A stretch of 64,000 nucleotides of DNA, taken from contig NZ_JACAWV010000007.1 in the NCBI RefSeq assembly GCF_013390595.1, positions 248,001-312,000 of the forward strand, read 5' to 3'. Position numbers and translations under genes: made by a program. The stretch is from Rhizobium sp. RM. GTDB lineage: Bacteria > Pseudomonadota > Alphaproteobacteria > Rhizobiales > Rhizobiaceae. The notes under the pieces were generated by a model. The model was not told where the DNA came from, made no database searches, and worked only from the letters and a program-made list of their open reading frames with translations. Below, piece after piece: positions 19,416-27,832 of this stretch. Within the stretch, counting starts at the first letter, position 1; the number at the start of each line of letters is the position of its first letter.

Positions 19416-20237
19416 TCAACTTGTATCGCGCGGGTCAAGAAGGTCGCGAAGACCGTCACCGAGAAGATTGAAGCCGAAAACGGCAAGGGCAATCGCAAGA
19501 CCCGGCATGACGGCAAGCCACGGAGCGACACCGAGATAGGTCTGTGCATCAGCGAGCATGCGTCCCCATGTCGCCGCCGGTGGCGGCATGCCGAGCCCGA
19601 GGAAGGACAGCCCTGCCTCGGTAAGAATGGCAAGACCGAGCTGTATCGTCACCTGAACAATGATCTGGTTGGAGATGTTGGGCACGATATGGAAAAGCGA
19701 TATCTTTGCCCTGTTTTGGCCGATGCTGGTTGCTGCAGTGACATATTCACGCGCCCATATCTGCAAGGCTGCACCGAGCGTGAGGCGGGCAAAGACGGGC
19801 ACCATGAAAGTCGCGATTGCAATGATGGCGGTGAAACGGCCGGTCCCGATAAAAGCGCCGAGCATCATCGCAGACAGGATCGGCGGCAGCGCGAAGATGA
19901 TATCGCAGATCCGCATGACCACTGTTTCTGTGACGCCACGAACGGCCGCGACTGTTACGCCCAACAATGTACCGATAAATGCTCCAATGGCGACAGCGGC
20001 AACAGCAGTCGACAGTGAATTCCATGCGCCAACCATGAGCATGGAAAGAACGTCACGACCAAAATGGTCTGTACCGAGACCACCGTAGGAAACAGGAGAC
20101 TTGAGTTTCTGGACGATCTGCATCTTGGTCGGCGAAACCGGTGTCCAGACAAGGGAGAGAAGCGCAATTGCCACCAGGAGCGCGGTAACGGTCACACCAA
20201 GAACGAAGGCGGGGCGCCTGCTGATCATTTTCATCAT
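19416..20237 (-). CDS. Peptide-type ABC transporter permease (DppC type)
   Basis: A 273-residue permease with an N-terminal helix (about 9-30), the DppC hallmark GLGTDHFGRDVLSMLMVGAW near residue 55, and the ATPase-contact loop EYVTAATSIGQNRAKI, a diverged EAA motif. It ends LLGDGLRDLLDPRD, typical for the family. The ATG overlaps the stop of the preceding permease gene (ATGA), so the two are translationally coupled. No ATP-binding gene is present in this operon. Confidence 0.88.
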   Translation of the reverse strand: MMKMISRRPAFVLGVTVTALLVAIALLSLVWTPVSPTKMQIVQKLKSPVSYGGLGTDHFGRDVLSMLMVGAWNSLSTAVAAVAIGAFIGTLLGVTVAAVRGVTETVVMRICDIIFALPPILSAMMLGAFIGTGRFTAIIAIATFMVPVFARLTLGAALQIWAREYVTAATSIGQNRAKISLFHIVPNISNQIIVQVTIQLGLAILTEAGLSFLGLGMPPPAATWGRMLADAQTYLGVAPWLAVMPGLAIALAVFGFNLLGDGLRDLLDPRDTS

Positions 20238-21184
20238 AGTGCACCTGCCCGCAGCCGCGGATCGATGAACAGATAGGCGATATCAACAACGAAGTTCATG
20301 ACGATGACAAGGCCGGAGAAGAACAGCACAACCGCCTGCATGACGACGATGTCGCGCTGGGTAAGTGCCTGATAGGCAAGCCGCCCCAGTCCTGGCAGAT
20401 TGAAGACATTTTCCACCAGGACTGCACCGGCAATCAGAAACGTGAATTGCAGGCCAATCATGGTAACGACCGGGATCATCGCGTTTGGTACCGCGTGGCG
20501 CCAAAGTGCCACTCGCTCACTCAGTCCCTTGGCACGCGCCGTACGCACAAAGTCCTCATTCATCACTTCCAGAACCGCAGAACGGCAAACGCGTGTCAGG
20601 ACGCCGGCCTGCGAAAGCGCCAGGGCGACAGCAGGCAACACCAGCGCCGTGAATGCCACGCCGAAACCTGCCTGCCAGCCCGGAAATCCGCCTGAAGGCA
20701 TCCAGCCCAGCATTGTCGAAAACACAAGGATCAGGAGCAGGCCGACCCAAAATCCCGGAACTGCAATTCCGACATGCGAGAAAAGACCGGCACCGAAATC
20801 GACGACACCGTTGCGGTTGCGTGCCGCAGCCACACCAAGCGGGATAGCGATGAGAATGGACAGGCAGACAGCCATCAAGGCAAGCGGCAATGTTACGGCA
20901 AGCCGTTCAAGGATCAGGCCGGCAACCGGGACGCCATATGTATAGGACTGGCCAAGATCACCACGGAAGACGGCAACGAGCCAATGAAGGTACCGCAAGG
21001 CAAGTGGTTGATCGAGACCCATCTGTTTCTGAAGCGCTGCCAGCGTATCTGGGCTGGCGGAGGTGCCAAGCATAATGGCAGCCGGATCACCCGGAAGTAA
21101 CCCCATGACGACGTAGATGATGAGCGACACCGCAAACAGCGTAATGATGAGGCTGGCAAGGCGCCGCAGAATGACGGCAATCAT
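20234..21184 (-). CDS. Peptide-type ABC transporter permease (DppB type)
   Basis: A 316-residue permease of usual length. The first helix is at residues 8-30, followed by GLLPGDPAAIMLGTSASPD and a second hydrophobic half; the EAA-type loop reads DFVRTARAKGLSERVAL. It follows the binding-protein gene after a 174-base gap that holds a hairpin, and overlaps the next permease by four bases. It is the first membrane subunit of the second peptide-type importer. Confidence 0.88.
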   Translation of the reverse strand: MIAVILRRLASLIITLFAVSLIIYVVMGLLPGDPAAIMLGTSASPDTLAALQKQMGLDQPLALRYLHWLVAVFRGDLGQSYTYGVPVAGLILERLAVTLPLALMAVCLSILIAIPLGVAAARNRNGVVDFGAGLFSHVGIAVPGFWVGLLLILVFSTMLGWMPSGGFPGWQAGFGVAFTALVLPAVALALSQAGVLTRVCRSAVLEVMNEDFVRTARAKGLSERVALWRHAVPNAMIPVVTMIGLQFTFLIAGAVLVENVFNLPGLGRLAYQALTQRDIVVMQAVVLFFSGLVIVMNFVVDIAYLFIDPRLRAGAL

Positions 21185-21270
21185 CGGCTGTGTGTCCTCT
21201 CAAGCATTTCCATTTACTACGGGCTGTCCGCCCGCCGATATCAATTTTTCCGGCCTTGAGCCGAAACCCG

Positions 21271-21294
21271 GTCAGCCCGGTTTATTGGGCTGAC
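21271..21294 (-). other. Hairpin between binding-protein and permease genes
   Basis: A perfect 8-bp GTCAGCCC/GGGCTGAC stem with an 8-base loop lies 65 bases beyond the binding-protein stop. On the minus strand no U run follows at once, so stabilisation of the upstream message or attenuation is more likely than complete termination. Confidence 0.55.
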
Positions 21295-21358
21295 AAGGCT
21301 CTGTTGGCGAAACGTGTTCACCGGCGGGACGACAGATCCAGCCCGCGTCTGTAGATGC

Positions 21359-22894
21359 TCACTCTTCCCAATGAACGTCGGTCAAGACGTTGGACGGGAT
21401 CGGCTCGTTCTCCCACAACCCTTTGATCTTCTTGTCCCATACGCCAAGCTTGGGCATGACGAACAGATAAAGAGCGGGCACATCTTCAGCGAGAATTTTC
21501 TGCGCTTCACCGTAGAGCCTTTCCTGCTCGCTTGCGTCAGAAGTCAGCTCGACATTCTTGACAAGCTCGTTGAAGGCCGGGTTCTTGTAGTTGAAATAGT
21601 AGGGATCACGCGAATAGATATCGATGTCCATCGGCTCGGCATGCGCAACGATCGTCATGTCGTAGTCGGCGCCCTTCAGAACATCCGCCACCCATTTCGC
21701 CGGAAACTCGGTGGTTTCGATGTTCATCGTAACACCAATCTCGGCAAGCATGGCCTGCAAGATCTGAGAGGTGCGCTGAGCATAGGCCATCTGCGGAGCT
21801 TTGATCGTGAAACTAAAACCGTCCGGATAACCAGCTTCGGCCAACAGAGCCCTGGCCTTGTCCACGTCGTAAGGGTGAACACCCGTGGTATCGATATAAC
21901 CGCGATCGTTGGGTGTGTAATGGCTGCCGATGGCTGTGCCAAAGCCTGACCAGGCACCTTCAATGACCGTGCTACGATCGACCGCCATCATCAGAGCCTG
22001 ACGGACACGTTTGTCGTCAAAGGGTTTGCGGGTGCTATTCATGCCTGCAACCACCTTCAGTTCGGTATTGCCGACGAAGGTGCCGAGGCGCGCATCGCCA
22101 TCGAAGGACGACATCAGTTCGGGCGCACCGAACTCCGGAAAAGCGTCGATGTCACCCGACTTCAAGGCTGCGGCCTGTGCCTGCGGGTCGGTTACGAAAC
22201 GGAAGGTGGCCTTTTCAAGCTTCACCGAGACTGCCTTATCCCAATAGGCGGGATTTTTTTCCAACTCGATCTTGTCACCTTTGGCCCAGCTTGCGAATTT
22301 GAACGGGCCGGTGCCGACAGGCGTTGTCTTGTTGTTGTCAGCGCTCTTCGGCGCAACCATGACGGAGGCTGGCCAGCCGAGCCAATAAATGAGGCTGCCT
22401 GCAGGCTGTTTGAGTTTCAACACAAGCGTTGCCGCGTCGGGCGTCTCAATGCTGTCGATCGACGCAAAGAACCGCTTTTGCGGATTGACGGAAGCATCGC
22501 CACGAGCACGATCAAGCGAGAATTTGGCGACGGATGAATCGAATGCTTCCCCGTCGTGGAAGGTCACGCCCTGACGCAACTTGAACGTATATGTCTTGCC
22601 ATCGGGAGAAATCTCCCAGCTCTCAGCGAGTTGTGGCTTAACCTTGCCCTTGTTGTCGATCGTGACGAGGCCCTCGAACACGTTCTGCCAGGTGACCTGA
22701 CCGATGGCGACAGGCGCTGCAATACTGGGGTCGAGACCTGCAGGTTCGACGGCCATGCCCAGAACGAGGGTGTTCTTCGGCGCAGCCTCCGCATTATCAG
22801 TTGAAAAAGGTAAGGCGAGTGCCGTTCCGAGCGCCAGCATCAGCGCGGCACGCCGCGTCACATTCATCGAATGCGAGAAATAGTCGCGTAGCAT
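21359..22894 (-). CDS. Peptide-type (family 5) ABC substrate-binding protein
   Basis: A periplasmic binding protein of 511 residues. The N-terminus MLRDYFSHSMNVTRRAALMLALG has twin arginines before a hydrophobic core, so export by the Tat route is possible. The family-5 domain shows TFHDGEAFDSSVAKFSLDRA near residue 105. An internal ATG ten codons on (MNVTRR) could be the true start; the chosen ATG has AGGGGA upstream. It heads the leftward operon of two permeases, amidase, DJ-1 and ribbon-helix-helix genes. Confidence 0.87.
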   Translation of the reverse strand: MLRDYFSHSMNVTRRAALMLALGTALALPFSTDNAEAAPKNTLVLGMAVEPAGLDPSIAAPVAIGQVTWQNVFEGLVTIDNKGKVKPQLAESWEISPDGKTYTFKLRQGVTFHDGEAFDSSVAKFSLDRARGDASVNPQKRFFASIDSIETPDAATLVLKLKQPAGSLIYWLGWPASVMVAPKSADNNKTTPVGTGPFKFASWAKGDKIELEKNPAYWDKAVSVKLEKATFRFVTDPQAQAAALKSGDIDAFPEFGAPELMSSFDGDARLGTFVGNTELKVVAGMNSTRKPFDDKRVRQALMMAVDRSTVIEGAWSGFGTAIGSHYTPNDRGYIDTTGVHPYDVDKARALLAEAGYPDGFSFTIKAPQMAYAQRTSQILQAMLAEIGVTMNIETTEFPAKWVADVLKGADYDMTIVAHAEPMDIDIYSRDPYYFNYKNPAFNELVKNVELTSDASEQERLYGEAQKILAEDVPALYLFVMPKLGVWDKKIKGLWENEPIPSNVLTDVHWEE

Positions 22895-23059
22895 CAATGT
22901 CCCCTGTCTAGCGGCCGAGGCATTTTTGCCCTTTCCAAACCGCCCGTTGCAAAAACAGTGTCATGTTGCATGCGCACACACAATCGTCAATTTTGTGTGC
23001 GGTGCGTTGCCGAAATCGCTACACGATAAATCATGGAAAACAAACCCCGCGCCGCGAGG

Positions 23060-23764
23060 TCAACGCGGCATTTTTGCAAAGCCTTTCGCAAGGATGGGGC
23101 CTGTCGGACGGCCAGTTGGTGACCCTCCCGCATTTTCGAGGGTCAGCTCGTAGAGTTGCCCGTTTTGTGGCCTCGGCAAAGCAGGCCCGGTAAGGCTGAC
23201 GGAGCGTGCATTCTCGATCAGGCCAAGTGACACCGGGCCCATGTCACGCGACGGCAGCGTCCAGACCTGGATCATCTTGTCATCGGGAACCGTGAAATCC
23301 GCCAGAAGCCTGACGCTGGCATTCTCGTTTCCAAAATCCTCAACAACAGCCTGCACCTCACCTGCCTCATTCACGAGAACCGCAATGACCAGCGGCTCGA
23401 CCGTTCGCATCAGGCTGAGCGCCAGCCCTACGGAAAGAAACACGCAAGCGGCCATAGCGGAAATGGCAGCGGCGCGCCAACGGCTCTTGCTGTTTTGATT
23501 GGCGGGAGGTGTTACGGCTGACTTGGAGGATGTGACCTGAGGCGGCAGTGAACCCGCGATCTTCGTCCACAGTCCGTCGCCAATGGCAACGGGCTCCGCC
23601 GTTGTGTCAAGCGGAAGAAACCGGTCGCGACTTGCCGCCACTGCCGCCATTAGTTCGGCATCCGTTTCCATAGCTGCCTCGATTTCGATCGCCTCGGCGC
23701 GATCCAGCAAACCAAGCACGTATTCATCAGCCAGAACAGGCATGTCCATTCGGTCGATCTTCAT
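23060..23764 (-). CDS. Membrane anti-sigma factor (RskA type)
   Basis: A 234-residue inner-membrane regulator. An acidic N-terminal cytoplasmic sigma-binding region (ADEYVLGLLDRAEAIEIEAAME) is followed by one membrane helix near residues 98-118 and a periplasmic RskA-like domain with VWTLPSRDMGPVSLGLI. The ATG overlaps the sigma gene's stop by four bases (ATGA), the usual arrangement for a coupled sigma/anti-sigma pair. It should hold the upstream-encoded sigma factor inactive until an envelope signal is sensed. No zinc-binding HxxxCxxC motif is present, as in other RskA-like proteins. Confidence 0.85.
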   Translation of the reverse strand: MKIDRMDMPVLADEYVLGLLDRAEAIEIEAAMETDAELMAAVAASRDRFLPLDTTAEPVAIGDGLWTKIAGSLPPQVTSSKSAVTPPANQNSKSRWRAAAISAMAACVFLSVGLALSLMRTVEPLVIAVLVNEAGEVQAVVEDFGNENASVRLLADFTVPDDKMIQVWTLPSRDMGPVSLGLIENARSVSLTGPALPRPQNGQLYELTLENAGGSPTGRPTGPILAKGFAKMPR

Positions 23765-24312
23765 GCCATGCACTCCCGAAGCATCAAAAGGCCACGCCTG
23801 ATCCAGGATTTTGCCGTGCCGAGGGGGATTTTCAGCCGACCTGCAATTTCGCCATGGGTATAACCACCGATGTAGGCCATCAGGATGCCGCGCCGTTTTA
23901 TGTCTTCAAGAGAGGATAGACACTCACGTAACCTCGACTGCCGATCAAGCCTTTGCCATGCCGCCATGACCTCATGCTCCTGCTCGGCATCCTGCAGTGC
24001 CTCGATGTCTTCTTCTGTAAATTCACGCTTGCCGTCACGCAGGACATTGAGCGCCCGATTGCGAACAATGGCGTAGATCCAGCCTCGCGCCGAGCCGCGC
24101 TCCGGTGTGAACTGATGCGCGTGCGTCCATATCCGGATAAACGCCTCTTGAACGATCTCCTCGGCCAGATCACGGCGGCGCACGATACGCTCGGCGACCG
24201 CAACCAGGCGTCCCGCCTCCCGATCATAGATCAGCTTCAAGCCCGCGCGCTCTCCCCTAGCACAGGCCAAGAGCGCGACTTCAAGTTCCTCCGGCGCCGA
24301 TCCTACCAGCAT
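23761..24312 (-). CDS. ECF-type RNA polymerase sigma factor (SigK-like, partner of RskA)
   Basis: A group IV sigma factor of about 183 residues. Region 2 (LIYDREAGRLVAVAERIVRRRDLAEEIVQEAFIRIW in part) and region 4 (GYTHGEIAGRLKIPLGTAKSWIRRGL) are both intact. The start is uncertain: ATG 24312 is used here, but a GTG at 24339 is also in frame. It is divergent from a DUF4394 gene, and both upstream regions carry the same TGCATCC element, so it probably activates itself and that gene. The RskA pairing places it with the SigK/RskA group. Confidence 0.88.
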   Translation of the reverse strand: MLVGSAPEELEVALLACARGERAGLKLIYDREAGRLVAVAERIVRRRDLAEEIVQEAFIRIWTHAHQFTPERGSARGWIYAIVRNRALNVLRDGKREFTEEDIEALQDAEQEHEVMAAWQRLDRQSRLRECLSSLEDIKRRGILMAYIGGYTHGEIAGRLKIPLGTAKSWIRRGLLMLRECMA

Positions 24313-24358
24313 GTATCGCACAATCTCCCCTGCCTCCACGACCTAAACCATTTGTAAC

Positions 24359-24388
24359 CTATACGTTTCGAGATGCCATTCGGATGCA
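24359..24388 (-). promoter_or_regulatory. Probable ECF-sigma promoter of the sigma operon (TGCATCC element)
   Basis: On the minus strand TGCATCC at 24388-24382 is followed, 17 bases later, by GTATAG at 24364-24359. The same seven bases occur on the opposite strand in front of the divergent DUF4394 gene with the same spacing to its -10. It resembles the CCATCC -35 reported for mycobacterial SigK. Autoregulation is inferred. Confidence 0.45.
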
Positions 24389-24408
24389 CGAGAAAAAATT
24401 TTAAACGC

Positions 24409-24438
24409 TGCATCCAAGTCCCCCCTCTCCTGTGTCTT
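24409..24438 (+). promoter_or_regulatory. Probable ECF-sigma promoter of the DUF4394 gene (TGCATCC element)
   Basis: TGCATCC at 24409-24415 is followed, after a 17-base spacer, by TGTCTT at 24433-24438, 66 bases before the start codon. It repeats the element of the divergent sigma promoter. The shared -35-like block is seen directly; recognition by the adjacent sigma factor is inferred. Confidence 0.45.
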
Positions 24439-24504
24439 AAGACTGGAAGCACCAAAATGGCGCACGCCGGACAGCTTCTCATGAACCAACCAAGGGAGAT
24501 AGAT

Positions 24505-25296
24505 ATGAACACCTTTCGTTTCGCGTTGATCGCCTCCACTGCCGCACTTACACTTTCCGCAGCTGCTGCGTCAGCAGCCCCTGTTCTTGGCCTGACCGGA
24601 GACAAGACACTTGTCATGTTCGACACGGAAAAGCCTGCCGTCAGCAAGACGATGGATGTAACTGGTGTTGATAAGCTGGTTGGTATCGATTTCCGGCCAG
24701 GAAACAAGACTGTCGTCGGCGTCACCCCCGACCACAGGATCGTCACCATCGACCTTAGCAGCGGTGCTGCGACGGAAGTTGCCAAAATGGACAAGATGCT
24801 GACGGTGGCAGAGGCACCTGTCGTCGTCGATTTCAATCCGATGGCAGACCGCCTGCGCTTGATGACCGGCACAACAAACCACCGGGTTCACCCCGACACA
24901 GGTGCCGTGACGGTCGATGGTTCGCTTGCCTACGAAGACGGCGACATGCATAAGGGCGAGACACCCGTAATCGTCGCCGCGGCCTACACAAACTCCATCG
25001 GCAAGCCGGAAAAGACCGCGATGTACAACATCGATGCCAAGATCGGTGCACTGATCCAGCAGACGAAACCGAATGACGGTACGCTGAAAGCAATTGGCAA
25101 ACTTGGGATCAAGGATATGCCCGCGACCTACGCCTTCGACGTCCAAGGACTGGACGGCGGCAAGAACACCGCCTACCTGATCGCGAACAAAACGCTTTAC
25201 ACCGTCAATCTCGAAAGTGGCGCAGCAACTGAGGTGGGTGCGGTGAGCGGACTTGAAACGGATATCCGCGACATCACGATCTTGCCGGCAATGTGA
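24505..25296 (+). CDS. Secreted DUF4394 domain protein
   Basis: A 263-residue exported protein with a clear signal peptide (about 1-24, ending ASA) and a DUF4394 domain over the rest. It shows beta-propeller-like repeats of the form LVGIDFRPGNKTVVGVT, VVVDFNPMADRLRLMTG and TYAFDVQGLDGGKN. AAGGGAG stands upstream of the ATG. Its function is unknown. Its place opposite an ECF sigma/anti-sigma pair, with a shared promoter-like element, suggests it is an envelope-stress or oxidative-stress target of that sigma factor. Confidence 0.8.
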   Translation: MNTFRFALIASTAALTLSAAAASAAPVLGLTGDKTLVMFDTEKPAVSKTMDVTGVDKLVGIDFRPGNKTVVGVTPDHRIVTIDLSSGAATEVAKMDKMLTVAEAPVVVDFNPMADRLRLMTGTTNHRVHPDTGAVTVDGSLAYEDGDMHKGETPVIVAAAYTNSIGKPEKTAMYNIDAKIGALIQQTKPNDGTLKAIGKLGIKDMPATYAFDVQGLDGGKNTAYLIANKTLYTVNLESGAATEVGAVSGLETDIRDITILPAM

Positions 25297-25349
25297 TTCA
25301 CCCCACAAATGGCGGGCAAAGTCCGCCTTCCATCATCCGTTGCCATGAA

Positions 25350-25373
25350 GAAGCCGCTCAGCAGAGCGGCTTC
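25350..25373. terminator. Bidirectional terminator hairpin
   Basis: A perfect 10-bp GAAGCCGCTC/GAGCGGCTTC stem with a 4-base AGCA loop lies between the convergent DUF4394 and fasciclin genes. There is no strong U run on either side, so the call rests on stem strength and position. Confidence 0.65.
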
Positions 25374-25391
25374 CCGGCAAAATAATTTCGG

Positions 25392-25949
25392 TTACATCTT
25401 CGGCAAAAGAACCTTGTCGATGACATGGATCACGCCATTTGATTGTTTGACGTCAGCGATCGTCACATTGGCAACATTGCCATTCTCGTCCGTCAACGTG
25501 ATCTTGCCCATGCTGCTTTTCGCCTTCAGTACACAGCCACCGACCGTCTTGACGTCATGTGTCCCATTGTCATCCATGATCATTTTCTCGATGGCAGCAG
25601 ACATGGCATCGGCAGCGACAACGTGGCAGGTCAAGACCTTGGTGAGTTGCGCCTTGTTTTCCGGTTTGAGAAGTGTGTCGACCGTGCCTTTTGGCAGTGC
25701 TGCGAACGCCTCATTGGTCGGAGCGAACACAGTGAACGGCCCTTTCCCGGCCAAGGTGTCGACAAGGCCGGCAGCTTTCACCGCAGCGACCAGAGTTGTG
25801 TGATCTTTCGATTGGCTAGCGTTTTCGACAATGTTTTTGTCTTCAAACATCGCCGCGCCTCCAACCTTGGAATTTGCGGCGAACGTACTTGTACCAGCCA
25901 TCACGATGACGGCTGCACAGACGGCGAGACGGATTGCGAGACTTGACAT
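25392..25949 (-). CDS. Secreted fasciclin (FAS1) domain protein
   Basis: A 185-residue exported protein: signal peptide about 1-24 (ending TFA), then one FAS1 domain. The conserved boxes are visible: FTVFAPTNEAFAALP near residue 70 and the closing NGVIHVIDKVLLP near 175. FAS1 domains mediate adhesion or unknown envelope functions. AGGAGGAG precedes the ATG. It converges on DUF4394 and lies beside a SigK/RskA-like pair; in mycobacteria the FAS1 proteins MPT70 and MPT83 are SigK targets, which makes co-regulation here plausible. Confidence 0.9.
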   Translation of the reverse strand: MSSLAIRLAVCAAVIVMAGTSTFAANSKVGGAAMFEDKNIVENASQSKDHTTLVAAVKAAGLVDTLAGKGPFTVFAPTNEAFAALPKGTVDTLLKPENKAQLTKVLTCHVVAADAMSAAIEKMIMDDNGTHDVKTVGGCVLKAKSSMGKITLTDENGNVANVTIADVKQSNGVIHVIDKVLLPKM

Positions 25950-26037
25950 GATAAATTCTCCTCCTGCCTGAAGCCCAGGCGCGGACTGCGCCTTACAAGG
26001 CCCGGCGCCCGATCAAAAGGGGCGGAGCAACAGACGA

Positions 26038-26066
26038 GGGAACGAGAGAATTAGTTTCACGGATAT
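26038..26066 (-). promoter_or_regulatory. Weak candidate ECF promoter for the fasciclin gene
   Basis: ATATCC at 26066-26061, 17 bases, then GTTCCC at 26043-26038 on the minus strand keeps the ATCC-N17-GT pattern of the two promoters at 24359-24438, but lacks the TGC of their -35. It lies about 90 bases before the start codon. The match is weak. Confidence 0.2.
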
Positions 26067-26086
26067 TCGCTTTTGATCGGAACCGG

Positions 26087-26989
26087 CTAAGCGGCTGTCG
26101 CGTCGCGCATGAAGCGTTCTATAAAATCTGCAAGTTTTGAGGCCGCAAAAGACAGTTGCCGGTCGGGCGCCACACAGAGTTCGATATGGGTATGAATGCC
26201 CTTCTTGCCAGCGAGCGGAACCGCAATCATCTGACCGCTGCGGATCTCACGGGCGACCGACAAAGCCGGCAGAAGCGTGGCAGCGGCGTTGCCAAGGACA
26301 AGTTCCTTCAGCATCTCCAATGAACTGGTGATGAAGACTGGATCAAGTTCTACGCCGGCATCAAAAAACAGTGCTTCGAATGCCTGGCGGGCAGCGAAGC
26401 TCTTGTCCGGCAGTGCAAGCGGAAGTTCAGCAAGTTCCTTCAGAGAAATCTCCAGCTTATCCGCCAGCGGATGTCCCACCGGCAAGATCACATCGTAACT
26501 GATACGGGTACGTGAGCGAACTTTCACGCCTGAAACTTTGGGTGCGAATAGCCCGACAACAAGATCGGCTTCTGCCGAGCCGAGAGCATCCATTGCCTGA
26601 CGCGCGCTGGTGATGTGGACCTCAAAGCGAAGCTTCGGGTACTTTAGCGAGAATTGCGCCAGAACTGGCGCCAACAGGTTGGCCACCGTCGCGCCGTTTG
26701 CATAGATCGTGACGCGTCCTCGCTGAAGTCCCTTGAGATCATCAATGAGCTGATGAACGTGATCGAGTTCGCGGAGGGTCTTGCCTGCCCGTGCGGCCAG
26801 CAATTCACCCGCTGCGGTCAACTTCACGCCGCGACTGGAGCGCTCCACGAGAGGGGAGCCAAAATAATACTCAAGATTTTCGATTTGCCGGCTGACGGCT
26901 GTCGGCGCCACGTTAAGATTTTCGGCTGCCGCACGCATGGAGTTGGTGCGAACAAGCTCATCGAAATACATCAACGCGCGCAATTGCAT
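26087..26989 (-). CDS. LysR-family transcriptional regulator
   Basis: A 300-residue LysR regulator. The winged helix-turn-helix is at residues 1-60 (LVRTNSMRAAAENLNVAPTAVSRQIENLEYYFG), followed by a full-length effector domain from about residue 90. It lies 93 bases downstream of the last ATPase gene of the peptide ABC operon and points the same way. It could therefore be co-transcribed and control that operon, but LysR genes are more often divergent from their targets and no divergent neighbour exists here. The effector is unknown. Confidence 0.9.
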   Translation of the reverse strand: MQLRALMYFDELVRTNSMRAAAENLNVAPTAVSRQIENLEYYFGSPLVERSSRGVKLTAAGELLAARAGKTLRELDHVHQLIDDLKGLQRGRVTIYANGATVANLLAPVLAQFSLKYPKLRFEVHITSARQAMDALGSAEADLVVGLFAPKVSGVKVRSRTRISYDVILPVGHPLADKLEISLKELAELPLALPDKSFAARQAFEALFFDAGVELDPVFITSSLEMLKELVLGNAAATLLPALSVAREIRSGQMIAVPLAGKKGIHTHIELCVAPDRQLSFAASKLADFIERFMRDATAA

Positions 26990-27082
26990 GGTTTGATACC
27001 TTGCCTCGATCCGACTGGCCCCACCGCTTCAGCGCTCAGCCGGAACGGCAGGGAATTTCATTGGTGAGACCGTAGCGTCCCG

Positions 27083-27832
27083 TCAATCGCGCTTGAAGCC
27101 CTCGCTGGCGACCAGCAGTTGGCGGGTATAGTCTGCGGTGAAATCGCGGCTTTCAAGAGCTTCTGCTGCCAGCATTTCCACGACTTGACCGCTTTTCATG
27201 ACGGCAAGACGGTCGCACATATGGCTGATAACACCGAGGTCGTGGCTCACCATGACGAAGGTGAGGTTACGGTCTTTCCGGGCCTGTTCCAAAAGATTGA
27301 GGATTTCCGCCTGAATGGATGCGTCCAGCGCCGATGTCGGTTCGTCCAGCAAGAGCACCTTTGGTTCGACAATCAACGCACGCGCGATGGCAATACGCTG
27401 GCGCTGTCCTCCTGAAAGCTGGTGTGAATAGCGAAAGCGGAAACCAGACCCCAAGCCCACCTCATCCAACGCCCGCGAAATCCGCTGTTCACGGTTTTCG
27501 AGACCATGGATAAGTAGCGGCTCGAGCAACAGGGCATCAACCGTCTGGCGGGGATGCAGCGACCCGTAAGGGTCCTGGAACACCATCTGCACATCGCGGT
27601 AGAAACTCTTGTCACGGCGTTTGCCGGAGTAAGAGCGCCCCTCGACCATCAAGGTACCGCTTTCGAAGTGGTTGAGACCGGCGACTGCTCGCAAAAGCGT
27701 TGATTTCCCAGAACCGGATTCACCAACGATACCGAAGGATTCACCTTGCGCAACATCAAGGCTGACGTGATCGAGCGCCAGATAGCCGTCGAAATCGACG
27801 ACCATGTCACGAACAGAAAGAACAGTTGTCAT
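27083..27832 (-). CDS. Dipeptide/oligopeptide-type ABC transporter ATP-binding protein (DppF type)
   Basis: A 249-residue ABC ATPase with Walker A GESGSGKST near residue 38, FQDPYGSLHPRQ, signature LSGGQRQR near 143 and Walker B LLLDEP. The ATG overlaps the stop of the preceding ATPase gene (ATGA). It lacks the oligopeptide-binding C-terminal extension of longer DppF proteins. It forms a heterodimer with the DppD-type subunit encoded before it and powers the third peptide-type importer of the window. Confidence 0.9.
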   Translation of the reverse strand: MTTVLSVRDMVVDFDGYLALDHVSLDVAQGESFGIVGESGSGKSTLLRAVAGLNHFESGTLMVEGRSYSGKRRDKSFYRDVQMVFQDPYGSLHPRQTVDALLLEPLLIHGLENREQRISRALDEVGLGSGFRFRYSHQLSGGQRQRIAIARALIVEPKVLLLDEPTSALDASIQAEILNLLEQARKDRNLTFVMVSHDLGVISHMCDRLAVMKSGQVVEMLAAEALESRDFTADYTRQLLVASEGFKRD

